DNA from: Vanilla planifolia
Lineage: Eukaryota; Streptophyta; Magnoliopsida; Asparagales; Orchidaceae
Direction of reading: 5' to 3'
Assembly (NCBI GenBank): GCA_023846275.1
Contig: CM043869.1
Location: 17,269,501-17,333,500, forward strand
DNA length: 64,000 nt
Made by a program: the position numbers and the translations under genes. How positions within the stretch are numbered: the first letter of the stretch is position 1; every line of letters starts with the position of its first letter. The notes beneath the pieces are model-generated. The model did not search any database. It was given only the letters and a program-made list of their open reading frames with translations, and was not told where the DNA came from. Positions 38,075 to 50,258 of this stretch are shown one piece after another.

Positions 38075-40029
38075 TCAATTAAATCTTTATATCAATCGTC
38101 CAATATGAGTTCATGTATTGTACTTATATGATACTCACCACCTTACCTTTTAATAATGAAAGAACATCAAGTATGATCTCCATAAACTTATCAATACAAT
38201 CAAATGATTATGCCACAATTCTATTATATTAGGTCAAAACCTATATTTTCTTTGTATGATAAACCCAATAGTTTAACCCATTAGATAAGTATGATACCCA
38301 TATAATCTTTAAGTAATGAACCTGAAAACTCAACCTATGTCTTAAATTATTTTCATACTAATATACCTAGGAAATCATTTAGTACAACTTTAATAAACCC
38401 CATACAACCCATCATTGTAGCCTTACGATCCTTATTCTATCAAGTCTTCAGCTAATTGCATGATATGTTTCATGTAATCATAGTTGAGTGATATTCATCA
38501 TCAACTAATTTTCTCAACTTTAGTCTTTTAGTTTTATTTCAAACAATATCCAAATCACTTCATCTTGTATCTAAACTATTTTGAATATAATTCTTATTTA
38601 AACATTAATGCAACTATACCATTATATACTTAAAATTGAAAGGAGTTTAACAAATAATTACTTAAATGCTTATCTCTTTTTAGTTAGCTACTATTTTATT
38701 TTCTTTTTTATTTCATTGTTGTCACCTATCTTCTCTTTGATCTCTTGTTTCTATCCTCCTCTTTTAATTATAATAAGTTTTTAAAAGGTTCCTAAAACTT
38801 ATCCTTTCCCTTGTAATTTTTGAGCTACTTGAGTTTCTTTATCTCTCTCTCTTTCTCTCTATCTCTCTCACTCTCACTCTTTTCTCAAACTATTAGAATT
38901 TATTAACCAAGCATGTCATAGGTTGGTAAGAAATGATAGCCATAACAAACTTACTAAATCCTCAAAGATCTCTATTGGATTAGGTATGGAAACAAGAATC
39001 ATTGAAAAAATCTATTTATGTAAATTACCCACAACATTGTGACTAGAAATCCAAAAATCTTGTTCACATAGGTTTTAATATGAGATTTTCATTAAAACCA
39101 TGTAATTTATTAATTACAATTTTATCCTCCACCAACTCAATTTCATTTTGCATCAATACTAAAAAATTATAAATTTACCTAGGAACAAATCAATATTCTT
39201 ATATTTGAGATCTATCCTTAGTCAAATCGATTTTGTCATAAGCTGAAATTCTCAAATTACAAATATACCATGTGTGAGATTTTAAAAATTATAATTATAT
39301 CTAAATCTTTTAAAAATATATAATTAATTATCTTTGTCTCTAAAAATTATTAATTCAATATCATTAGACTTATCTCTTAGAGGTTTTCCTATGTTTAAAT
39401 AATATTTTAACTAAATTTGAGCTTATAATGTACTCTCCAAATTCTCTATTTTTATTTTAATAATTTTATTTATAAATAAAATATTTTAAGAAATTGATTT
39501 GATTAAGTTTAATCATATTTGATCATAATTTTCTTAGCTCAATTCTAGTATCTTTTTCATCTTGAATGAGAGGGCTATTATAATTTTTCTTTCATATGCA
39601 AATTCCTTCTTAAAATTTTACAAAAGTTTAGTTATAAAAATCAAGATTGTTATAGTAGTATTTTATATTATAATATTTATATTGCATATTATGCATATAA
39701 GACTTAAACCATTATTAGTTTGATTTTTCAAATAATATAGGCATACGATGGTGATTGACATGACTAATAAGTTATGTAATTAATGTAGTTCATGTATTTT
39801 TATTGTACTTATAATTAAATAAATTGTGTATGTTAGTTTTTTGAATATGGTTGCTATTAGGTTTACAACTTTTAACATGACATGAATTAAAATGATTCCT
39901 ATAAAAGAGGTCTAAGGAGTATGAGTGAAATCATCATATTAGCATATTTTAATGACTTATTGCATTTGTTATTAGTGATGTTAGTTGAGATATTACACAA
40001 TTGATGATGATGACAATGGATGGAGCAAG
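38075..40029. other. AT-rich intergenic DNA, nothing recognised
   Basis: The TATGAT/ATCATA texture continues to about 38.5 kb, as expected if the solo LTR split a pre-existing repeat. The rest is AT-rich with a short CT-rich run near 38840-38880. No gene is seen. Confidence 0.5.
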
Positions 40030-40034
40030 CAAAT
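40030..40034. repeat. Target-site duplication CAAAT, left
   Basis: Five bases directly before the TG of the gypsy element, identical to 44470-44474. Confidence 0.7.
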
Positions 40035-42012
40035 TGTCAAGCCCCCACCTACATCAAGTACCACTACATAACAAAATTAACAACAGAGTCGCGAGATACA
40101 ACATCTAAGTGCGGACAAAGAACAAAATCCAAGGTATGGACCCGATGGTAAGACAAACACCAACTCCAAAATAAAAAATATATATAAACAAACATGTTTT
40201 TTAACAAATTTACTAATACCAAACCCTTTCTTTTCTCATAATGGAAAGAGCTCTCCTGTAGCATCATCTTTTCCTGCTCTCGGTGTTGTGGACACATGAG
40301 ATATATGACCTATGATGTAAGCACTAAATGAGATTTTATATATCTCAGTAGATAAATCCACAATAGATAACCAAATATGAAAAGAGATATCAAATAAAAA
40401 GGCATGAAAAACCATAAAAAGATGTCAATTCTTTATATAGGTGTGTTATTACCAAGCCCAATTCCCTTTGATGCATTATCCTCTAGATCTAATCATCATC
40501 AATAAATAACCTCCAGCTGGCATCCAACCAAACACATAATAGACAGATATTTGATCTGAAGATTGATACCCTACAACACATGCTGGGCTTAGTACCACCA
40601 GGCAGGTATGGTACCATATCCTATAACACATGTTGGGCCTGATGTAAATCATCATGGAGTCATAGCACATAACATATAACTCTAGGCAGATATCTGATCC
40701 AAAGATCGATACCTTACAACACATGCTGGGCCTAGTGGTGAGGATAATGTTCTCTGGGAATCCCATTTTTATTTGTCATTTTTCTAAATATCAATCCAGA
40801 TAATTATACCATATCAAAAGACCTTTCGTTCCATATTGCTTCTTCTCTTTTTATTTTAGCATATTATATCATAATATTTCTTTCTTTACCATATGCAATA
40901 ATATTAATGTGTAACATATGTAATAATCAAAAAATCATATGATAGAAAGAAAATCATGTAAAAATACATAATAATCTACTACATCATAGGGTTTAGAATT
41001 TATCTACCTGACTTTGATGTACAATTTGTATTGCTCACTTCTTATTCTTCTTGATGTCTGATAAGCCCATAAATATAAAAATAATCAATTTAAAATATGC
41101 TTATTAGCCAAAATTGCTTTTTAAAAGCTGTTCCCAAATGGTTCCCAAAAATGCCAAAATTTCCTTAATTTACGCTATTCTTTTTCTCGCTGGTTTTCCA
41201 TCGGCGTGGACTGGCGCACCCAGCGCACTCCGTTCAACAATGCGACCCGGTTCAACACGTTGAACCATTTCCTGTCTCTCTCTCTCTCTCTCTCTCTCTC
41301 CTGTGAGTCTAGCGAAACCAAAATATTTCATCAATGAAATTTGAGACCTCCTGCGTCTACAGCCGATCAATCAACCCCTTTTTCGGTCTCTATCTCTCAC
41401 TGGAACCTTACCTAACCCCAGCGACGAAGAAATTCACGTTTCTTACCTTACGAAATCCTCGTCGGCCGTCATTGTTGCATGCCAAAAATTCCTCGAAGAG
41501 CTTGGCGGTAGCTGTAGGAAACTCGTACTTATGGAATTCTCGTTGTAGTCACGTTTAAGCAGCACTTTGCACTCTAGTAATCTCCCAGCAGTTGCAGTTT
41601 TTCGCATAAGTTCTTTTCAAACACACCTTGGTTTGCTTTTATACCCACTACTGAACCGACTACAGAAGTCTTATGAATCGGCTAGTTTTGCATAAAACCC
41701 TCTCTCAATTTGTTATTTGCGCCCACCCGAAGAGACAAACCTGCTTCAAAATTCTTAAAATTGCACATATGCCTAGCACAGCCAATAATTTTTACAAATT
41801 GCAAATATACCTTCTTTCAAAATGCATTTGAACTATGCCGATATTTAAAAAATTACAAATATATCCTCCAAGTTACAATTTATCCCATATCTTTAAAAAT
41901 TCATAATTTATTCTTTAGAACTCCGAAAATTACAAACTAAACACCGTTGGATTCATCTCAAAAAGCTTTTTCTCTAAAGAAATAAAATAAAGAAAAAATT
42001 AAGGCTGTTACA
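40035..42012 (-). repeat. 3' LTR of the gypsy element (full length)
   Basis: Read on the plus strand it begins TGTCAAGCCCCC and ends GGCTGTTACA, giving the expected TG..CA termini. It contains a (TC)n tract at about 41275-41300. Several short open frames (40064-40297, 40476-40766, 41170-41370) are LTR sequence. Confidence 0.8.
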
Positions 42013-42957
42013 ATCTTCCTTCCTTTCAAAAATTTCGTCTTGAAATTTAAAACAGCTCTGGGTATTGAGTGATCATGTCTGTCTCTACTTCTCATGTAGC
42101 TTCTCTTTTTGTTTGATCATGTCATAATACTTTAACCATGAGAATAACTTTGTTTCTTAGTCTTTTCTTTTGTTGATCAAGAATCATCACTAGTGTTTCT
42201 AGATAAATCAAATCTTTCTTAATTTTTACATCTGGATTCATGTAGCTTATCACATGGGAGGAATATGAAATATATCTTCTTAAAATTGAGACATGAAAAA
42301 TATTATGTACTCCTGCCAGTTGATGAGGAAAAACAAGTCGATATGCCACTTGTCCAACCCTTTCCAGTATTTGAAAAGGACCAATAAATTTAGGTTTTAA
42401 TTTTCTTACCCTTCCAAACCTGATGATACCTTTTGTTGGACTTACTTTAATAAATACATGCTCACCCTCCTAAAATTCTATCATTCAATGTTTGATATTA
42501 TACTATTTTTTTTGTTTGTCTTGGGCTGCTTTCATTCATTGAATAGTTTTGATCTTTTCAATTACTTCAACAAATACATGATATATCAAACTTCTTTCCT
42601 TCCCCTCACTCCAGCATAGAGGTGATTGACCTTTTCTACCATAAAATGCTTCATATGGAGCCATTCTGATGCTGGACTGATAACTATTATTATAAGCAAA
42701 TTATACTATAGGCATGTGACTTTCCCAATCTCCTCCAAAATTTAAAATACAAAGTCGCAACAAATCTTCCAAGGTTTTTATAGTTCTTTCTGATTGACTA
42801 TCTGTTTGAGGATGGAAAGTCGTACTAAACCTTAAACTTGTACTAAAAGCTTGATGTATACTCTTCTAAAAGTGAGAAGTAAATTTAAGATCTCTATCAG
42901 AGATAATAACTTTTGGTATCCCATGCAACCTGATAATTTGCTTTACATATTCTTGAG
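42013..42957 (-). pseudogene. Gypsy integrase C-terminal half (pseudogene) and polypurine tract
   Basis: On the minus strand, fragments read in order: YVKQIIRLHGIPKVIISDRD, FTSHF, TTFHPQTDSQSERTIKTLED, FGGDWESHMP, FAYNNSYQSSIRMAPYEAFY and, after frame breaks, AGVHNIFHVSILRRY at about 42270-42310. These are the integrase core and C-terminal blocks of Ty3/gypsy polyproteins. Stops interrupt the frame, for example after FTSHF. The purine-rich GAAAGGAAGGAAGA (minus strand, about 42014-42027) immediately before the 3' LTR is the polypurine tract. Confidence 0.85.
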
Positions 42958-44469
42958 CTCTTTGACACATTATCCTCTGGATCCAACCAAATACATAACA
43001 CTAGGCAAATATCTGATTCGAAGATCGATACCCTACAACACATGCTGGGCTTAGTGCCACAAGACAGGTATGGTACCATACCCTGCAACACATATTGGGC
43101 CTGATGTAAATCATCATGGAGTCATAGCACATAACATATAACACTAGGTAGATATCTAATCCGAAGATCGATACCCTGCAACACATGCTGGGCCTAGTGG
43201 TGAGGATAATGTTCTCTGGGAATCCCATTTTTATTTGTCATTTTTTGAAACATCAATCCAAATAATTATACCATATCAAAAGACTTTTTGTTCCATATTG
43301 CTTCTTCTCTTTTTATTTTAACATATTATATCATAATGTTTCTTTCTTTACCATATGCAACAATATAACATATGCAATAATCAAACAATCATATAACAGT
43401 AAGAAAATCATGTAAAAAGATATAACAACGTACTACATCACAGGATTAGGAATTTATCTATCTAACTTTGATGTATTGTCTACTTTTTATTCTTTTTGAT
43501 GTCCTACAAGCTCATATATGCAAAAATAATCAATTTAAAATATACTTATTAGCTAAAATTGTTTTCTAAAAGCGGTTCCCAAATGGTTCCCAAAAATACC
43601 AAAATTTCCATAATTTTTGCTATTTTTTTTCTCACTAGTTTTACGTCGGCGTGGACCGGCTGCGCCTTATGCGCCCAGTTCAGCAACACTACCCGGTTCA
43701 ACACGCTAAACCGTTTCCTGTATGTCTCTCTCTCTCTCTCTCTCTTTCCTGTGCGTTCGAGGGAACGAAAATATTTTGCCAGTGAAATTCGATACCTCCT
43801 GCGCCTACATCCGATCAATCGACCCCTTTTTCAGTCTCTGCCTCTCACTGGAACCTTACCCAACCCCAGCGACGAAGAAATTCACGTTTCTTACCTTACA
43901 GAATCCTACCCGGCCATCAATGTTGCGTGCCAGAAATTCCTCAAAGAGCTTGGCGACAGCTGTCGGAAACCCATACTTATGGAATTCTTGTCACAGTCAC
44001 ATTTAAGCAGCACTTCGCACTCTGGTAATCTCCCAACAGTTGCAGTTTTTCGCAAAAATTCTTTTCAAATGCACCTTGGTTCACTTTTATACCCACCACT
44101 GAACTGACTATAGAAGCCTCGCGAACCGGCTAGTTTTGCATAAAACCCTATCTAAATTCTTTATCTGCGCATCTATCCTCCGCTCGAAAAGGTAAACCTG
44201 CGTCAAAATTCTTAAAATTGCACATATACTTAGAGCAGCCAACAACTTTTACAAATTGCAAATATATCTTCCGCCAAAACGCATTTGAACTATTTCGACA
44301 TTGACAAAATTACAAATCTATCCTCCACGTTACAAATTTAACCCAGATCTTTAAAAATTCATAATTTATTCCTTATAACTCTGAAAATTACAAACTAAAT
44401 ACCGTTAGATTTATCTTAAAAAACTCTTTCTCTAAAAAATAAAATAAAGGAAAAAATAAAACTGTTATA
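42958..44469 (-). repeat. 5' LTR of the gypsy element, truncated
   Basis: This is homologous to 40464-42012, including ACACATGCTGGGC, the AATGTTCTCTGGGAATCCC block and the CT-rich tract. It lacks the counterpart of about 40035-40463. On the plus strand its outer end is CTGTTATA, a one-base change from the 3' LTR end CTGTTACA. The 182-codon open frame at 43559-44107 is part of this LTR. Confidence 0.8.
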
Positions 44470-44474
44470 CAAAT
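44470..44474. repeat. Target-site duplication CAAAT, right
   Basis: Five bases directly after the outer LTR end, identical to 40030-40034. The match supports a single transposition event followed by internal deletion. Confidence 0.7.
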
Positions 44475-45584
44475 AGTAGATGCCAAAGCTATTAGTTTGT
44501 GAACCTTACAACTTGGATTAATGAGAATTTCTTTGATGAGATTATTGTAATAAAAAATGAAGTTGATGAAAAAATTTAGTTTTTTTCATAAAAGCGAATG
44601 TCAAAAGAAATGTATATAATAAAGCTATTAAAAAATGGACAATGAGCCTATTCAACAAAATTTTAAACTTTTTATATTAGCATAAACTTTTATTTTCAAA
44701 AACTTTTTTATTTTTTTAAAAATATTTTTTCTATAACTATTAATGAACAAAGCTTTTATAAATTTAAAGACTTTAAGCATCTACAAATCCAAATTAAAGG
44801 TTCATTCAACATAAACGTTGCTAAATGATTAAGATAAGTATTTTGAGGAATTATTATGATTTATTATATTGTTAAAATGTTTTTACATTTGATAATTTTT
44901 TTATTAGAAGTGTTATTTAAAGAATTTGATTAAATCATCATTTTGCATTTTATGTAAAAAGTGAAGTTAAAAATTGATAATAATATTTTGTGAATTCGTT
45001 CTGTACTCCCAATCAACTTTGTTGTACTTCAATTAGAATAATTATACCAATAAAATCTAAAATTTTCTTACTAAGCAATTTTAAGTTAATATAAAGCCAA
45101 CATATTTTTTTGTCTTAAGTTTGTCCTTAAGCTAAAGAGCTTTGCAATGTAATCTAAATTTATTTTTTTTAATGAAACTATTTTGTTAAAATATAATAAA
45201 ATATTTATCTGATCATATTCATATTTTATTAATCTAAAAAAATAAAAGTAATATGTGATCAATAAATACAGTTTTGCCATTCAAAAATATCATTAAGAAA
45301 ATTATTATACCTTTTATCAAAATAATTAGTTTCATAATACTAGTTATTTTATCATATATTTATTGATACTATATTTTTAAATTTAATAATCTATAATAAT
45401 AATATTTTTTAAACTTAATTTTTATTAATTAAGTTGATTCAACCATAGTTAGTTATATGACATACAACCTTAATTTATGTGAGATTAAAACCTAAGTGAT
45501 GTTATTCACAATTATATTTTTAAAAATAAAAATAAAATATTTTTATCTTCTCTTATATTTTCTACTACCAAAATATAAAAAATA

Positions 45585-45589
<5 letters not shown>
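44475..45589. other. AT-rich intergenic DNA upstream of CYP98A
   Basis: No gene or recognised repeat is seen here. The sequence is strongly AT-rich with many short A and T runs. Confidence 0.5.
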
Positions 45590-45618
<29 letters not shown>

Positions 45619-45630
45619 CTATATATATAA
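45590..45630. repeat. (AT)n microsatellite
   Basis: A pure TA run of about 28 bases, interrupted once by TCT and then continuing TATATATA. It lies roughly 430 bp upstream of the CYP98A start codon. Confidence 0.95.
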
Positions 45631-45914
45631 GTTTTTAATAATATAACCATTTTTCATCAATTTTTTTTAAATTTTATTATGTTTGGATTTTTTTGAGTTA
45701 TTAATAAAATAGGTCGTGACTATTTTTTCTTGAAAAAAATATTAATCTTTTTTACCGAAGCTTTTCTTTTTTTTTTTTCTGCATGTAATTCCAATGCATA
45801 CCAAACCCAATAGCATTTGAAATCGGTGGTCTTGACTCACCAACTTCAAAACACGTGGCAAAGCAAATGGAATTTTAGTTACTTCACGATGCGTGCAATT
45901 GTTATATATAATAT

Positions 45915-46010
45915 ACCTACTACGATGGAACCCACTTTGCATAAGATTTACCTCCCATACCTTCCATCACCTACCGCTGCCACTTACCGCTTTTTTCAAT
46001 TATATAAAAT
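45915..46010 (+). promoter_or_regulatory. CYP98A core promoter: AC element and TATA box
   Basis: CACCTACC at 45968-45975 is an AC-I type element, the site bound by lignin/phenylpropanoid R2R3-MYB factors. Related ACC motifs cluster around it: ACCTACT at 45915, TACCTCCC, TACCTTCC and CTTACCGC. A TATA box, TATATAAAA (46001-46009), follows about 25 bp later, giving a short leader before the ATG at 46052. A second TATATATA lies at 45903-45910 and would give a start near 45935. Which one is used cannot be told from sequence. Confidence 0.55.
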
Positions 46011-46051
46011 GGCAACTGTGACGGCAATTCCAAGATCCCACGGCAAGGAGA

Positions 46052-49000
46052 ATGGCGGTGTCCTTTTTCGACGTCGCCATAGCGGTAGCGGCGGTTGTGG
46101 TGGCGGCAACGATCTGGTTACGATTGCGGGTTAAACTCCCGCCAGGGCCACGACCATGGCCGGTGGTGGGAAACCTGTACGACATCCAACCGGTGCGGTT
46201 CCGATGTTTCGCGGATTGGGCGGCGAGGTACGGCCCGATCATGTCGGTTTGGTTCGGGACGACGCTTAACGTGGTAGTCTCGAGCTCGGAGCTGGCGAGG
46301 GAGGTGCTCAAGGAGAAGGATCAGATGCTCGCCGATCGGCCTCGGAGCCGATCCGCTGCCCGATTCAGCCGCGACGGCAAGGATCTGATATGGGCCGACT
46401 ACGGGCCTCATTACGTCAAGGTTCGGAAGGTTTGCAATCTCGAACTCTTCTCCCCCAAGCGCCTCGAGGCCCTTCGCCCCATCCGCGAGGACGAGGTCAC
46501 TGCCATGGTGGAATCTATCTTACGCGAGGTCTCTCGAACTGGTAAGTCGGCTATTGATTGATTTACATGATTTGCACTTAATTGATCTGGATTCTTCTTT
46601 TGCCCCCAATTGTTTTTTAGGATCTGTTTAGTGTTTACTGTTTTGCAATTTTTATGTTGAAACATCTGATGAGACCGCTATTGTTTTGTTTTTGATTTTT
46701 TTATTTGTTTGCATTTACCTGAGCTTTTTGTTTACTTTTATGCTACAAAATCAATTTTGGTGTTGGTATTTCTTTTTTGAATTTTTGAGTTTGTTGGGAA
46801 GACGAGGATTAAAATGAACGGTTTGTTGTGCTTCATTAGGAGCATAAGAGTGACCCCAGTTCGCAGCTCTCATCCGCCTAATATTTTGAATAGTTTAGGC
46901 GACGCTGAAGGTGTTTATTTTGCCCCAGGAAAAGTATTGTAACAATTGAACATAGGGCGTTTGCCTCTTGTTGTTGTTGTTGTCTGCCTGTAGAAGAGAA
47001 CCCCGAAAGAAAATGTAAAAAAAAAATAAAAAAAAAATAAATAAATAAATAATAATCGATGTCCAACAGGCTTTTGGAAAAGGCGATTTGATTTTAAAGC
47101 ATATTATCTGAAAAATTATTAAAAAATTATATTTTTATTATTTAAAATTATTTATTGATTTTTCCTAAGAGCTTTTTAAAATCACATCCAAGCCCATTGT
47201 CTTTTTTTTTTTTTTAATGAAATGCGTTTGGGGTAGAGCTCAATTCATATCAACCTTATCTTAGCATTAACTAAAATACTTCTAAGTGGGGATTCATCTA
47301 AGTTAAACTCTGTGAAGATTGTTGGATTAAAGAAATTATTATATTGGACATAAAGTACTTAAGAACATACCTAAGAACAGATTTTGGTGTCTGTTAGATG
47401 GTAAGAGATGGTTGAAATTGGGAGACTATCACATAAATAACGTGGGAGGCACGTTATGCACCATACTGTTTGGTTAACATTGAGGTCAACTCTACTTGAA
47501 GCCTTGTGGGTGTTATGGTGTACCGATCAGGTTTTATGAATCAAACTTTGCAATGAATGATATAGATATTGATCAAAATTTTGAAATCCATGAACTTTGA
47601 GCCAACTTTACCCCCTTGAAAAAAAATCTCAAAGTTATTGCACCTTCTAGATTTCATATTCAAGCAAAATCTAATCTAATTGCTTTGGGTTAGAACTGTA
47701 GATCTATGTTAAAAACTTAAATTATGATGAAAGGGATACAAAGATGGATAAATATGACAAAAACAACTAAACATTCTATGAATTTACTTGAATCACTTGT
47801 AGGAATAATTATCAAATGAAAAAGTTCATTTTGCTTGAACAAAATCCACCAATAGAAGTGTGTGAAACTTAAAAAGCTTTACAGAGATAAAATGTTTTAA
47901 GAAATTACAGCAGAACCTGATTCTATTTTGTTTCGATTTAATTGTGAGGAAGTTTAAGTGCAAGTGCGAATAATTAGTTAAAAAATGAAAGTTGAGCATG
48001 GTTTTAAAGCATGGATGAATATAATCAGTGATCCGGTACTTACTGGTTCGAGCTGTTTAAGTTGATAGTTGTCTATTTAAAGAAATTTTGGACCAAAGCT
48101 TGGCCTGCTAATGTTAGGGTAGTAATGTCTTTAGGGCCAAGTTGGGTGAAGATCTTACTCTTACTATTGCCCATTATAATTTATTCTCATACTTCTGCAT
48201 AGTTCCAGTCTAGTTTTCTTAAAAAGCACTTGATCGATTCAATTTGATGATTTCTAGTGGAAGTAAGACAATCTTTATATATAAGCTTTACAATTTGCTT
48301 CACTTGTCACCTTGAAGTTGTTATAAATCACAATTGTAATAGAAAACTCACATTGATGCCTTGCTGATATCAGACAAGAATGGCGACCACTTGGTTGTGA
48401 GGAACCATCTTTCTGGGGTGGCATTCAACAATATAACAAGGCTTGCATTTGGAAAGCGATTCGTCAGCTCAGAAGGTGTGTTGGACTCGCATGGCAGTGA
48501 ATTCAAGGCCATTGTTGCCAATGGCCTCAAATTTGGTGCATCGCTTTCTCTTGCGGAGTATGTCTCTTGGCTCCAATGGATGTTCCCACTCGACGAGGAG
48601 GCGTATGCCAAGCATGGCGCTCGAAGGGATCGCCTCACCCGAGCCATAATGGAAGAACATTCGCAAGCTCGCAAGAAGAGCGGTGCAAGACAACACTTTG
48701 TGGACGCACTTATCACACTCCAAGAGAAGTATGACCTCAGTGAGGATACGATCATTGGACTATTATGGGTAAGCACTATTTGATTTCGATCTCTTCTTAT
48801 GGATCTATTGTACCATAGTTTGATCTTTGTTTATAGAGAAACAGTTAATGATAAAATTGATTGATGAATAAATGATCGATCATGTGCTTGCAGGACATGA
48901 TCACAGCAGGTATGGATACGACTGTGATCTCGGTCGAATGGGCCATGGCAGAGCTGGTGAGGAACCCTGGAGTTCAGGAGAAGGCACAGGAGGAGCTCGA

Positions 49001-49538
49001 CCGTGTCGTCGGCAGGGACCGTGTCATGACCGAAGCCGATTTCCCGAATCTCCCATACCTGCAATGCGTCGTCAAGGAGTCCCTTCGGCTGCACCCTCCG
49101 ACTCCCCTTATGCTGCCGCACAAGGCCTCGACGAAGGTGAAGATCGGGGGCTACGACATCCCCAAGGGCTCAAACGTGCACGTCAACGTGTGGGCAATTG
49201 CGCGCGATCCGGCGATGTGGAAGGACCCGTTGAAGTTCGCGCCGGAGAGGTTCGAGGAGGAGGACATCGACATCAGGGGGCATGACTTTAGAGTATTGCC
49301 TTTCGGCGCAGGACGGAGGGTGTGCCCAGGCGCGCAGCTTGGGATCAACCTGGTGCAGTCCATGCTGGGGCACCTTCTGCACCACTTCAGATGGAGGCTG
49401 CCGGAGGGGGTGAGCGTCGGAGAGGTGGACATGATGGAGAATCCCGGTATGGTTGCTTTCATGCACACGCCGCTGCAAGCTGTGGCCACGCCCAGGCTGC
49501 CTGAACATCTGTACAAGAGGTTGCCTGTGGATATGTAG
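46052..49538 (+). CDS. CYP98A: Cytochrome P450 CYP98A, p-coumaroyl shikimate/quinate 3'-hydroxylase
   Basis: This ER-bound P450 (C3'H) adds the 3-hydroxyl to p-coumaroyl shikimate or quinate, leading to G and S lignin and chlorogenic acid. It works with NADPH-P450 reductase. Three exons, 46052-46541, 48374-48768 and 48894-49538, give 509 aa, against 508 in Arabidopsis CYP98A3. The reading frame is intact. An N-terminal membrane anchor spans about residues 2-24, and the hinge [13 protein letters not shown] about 30-42. The oxygen-binding motif AGMDTT is at 300-305, the K-helix ESLR at 357-360, PERF at 412-415 and the haem loop [10 protein letters not shown] at 432-441 with ligand Cys439. The end [13 protein letters not shown] is typical of CYP98A. 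Intron 1 is 1.8 kb and intron 2 is 125 bp. Exons are much more GC-rich than the introns, as in monocot genes. Confidence 0.96.
46542..48373 (+). other. CYP98A intron 1
   Basis: A 1.83-kb AT-rich intron with donor ACTG|GTAAGT and acceptor ATATCAG. It holds an A-rich (AAAT)n-like stretch near 47010-47055 but no coding signal. Confidence 0.85.
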
Positions 49539-50258
49539 AGCTATCGTAAGCCGTTACCCGTTGAGCTGTTTTATTGTACTGAATGGAACTAGGTTTTTTT
49601 TTTTTTTTTTTAAATGTGCATTTCCTATTTTATTTACGTTTAGTTCATTAATCCCGTGGTACGTGAGTTTACCAATTGGTCCAACACCCTTGATGGTATC
49701 ATTTGAGAGTTGGTATTACTAACTCACATAATCTTATAGATTTAACATTTCTTTCACGATTTTAATGATATTTGTAATTATAAATAACATATATTTATAT
49801 TCAAGACTGATGGAATGGATCTTCGTTGTTTATCCTTGTGTCGGTTCAACTGGTTGTTCTACCGGGTGCCCTGGTCGTTTTTGCACCCGTTAATGGAAAT
49901 GGTCTCCAACCCGACAAGCTAACATTGTGTTGGGTCATTTTCTTGACCCGATATACCTTCAGTCGAGTATTTTAAGGAGAGAGCTTATGGTACGCATGAT
50001 ACTCTCCCGCCGCCCCCGGCATCAGATATTGATCTCCGGCGCAGAGAGGGCCGCCTCCAATATCGGAGTACTTTCGTCTCTCGTCCTTCCAAGTGTTTGG
50101 TTTTCAAGCCTTCGTAACGTGGGAGAGAACCCGAAATCCCATCTCTTTCCCCAAAATGTTTCCTGTCTCTATCATCCACACCATTTCTGTCCCACAATCC
50201 TCCACCTCTTCCTCCTTCTCCTCCTACGGTGCTTCAACCATCAACACACTCTCCCGCA
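49539..50258 (+). other. CYP98A 3' end and PIP5K promoter/5' UTR
   Basis: Only 720 bp separate the CYP98A stop from the PIP5K start codon. A T18-type run lies near 49592-49610. From about 50150 the sequence becomes CT-rich, as in many plant 5' leaders. An ATG at 50156 opens a frame running to 50362 that overlaps the main start; if the transcript begins upstream, it would act as an overlapping upstream ORF. No clear TATA box was found. Confidence 0.6.

Larger units (their letters stand above)
40035..44469 (-). mobile_element. Ty3/gypsy retrotransposon with large internal deletion
   Basis: The element lies on the minus strand with a full 3' LTR (40035-42012), a polypurine tract and integrase remnant (42013-42957), and a truncated 5' LTR (42958-44469). 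The 5-bp direct repeat CAAAT flanks it (40030-40034 and 44470-44474). Primer-binding site, gag, protease, reverse transcriptase, RNase H and the N-terminal half of integrase are gone, and integrase runs straight into LTR sequence. By eye the two LTR copies differ at roughly one position in eight to ten, which points to an old insertion. It is dead but may still be mobilised in trans only if LTR signals survive, which I cannot judge. Confidence 0.82.

Noticed and set aside
43559-44107. 182-codon open frame
   Set aside because: It lies entirely within the truncated gypsy 5' LTR, and the corresponding part of the other LTR does not keep the frame.
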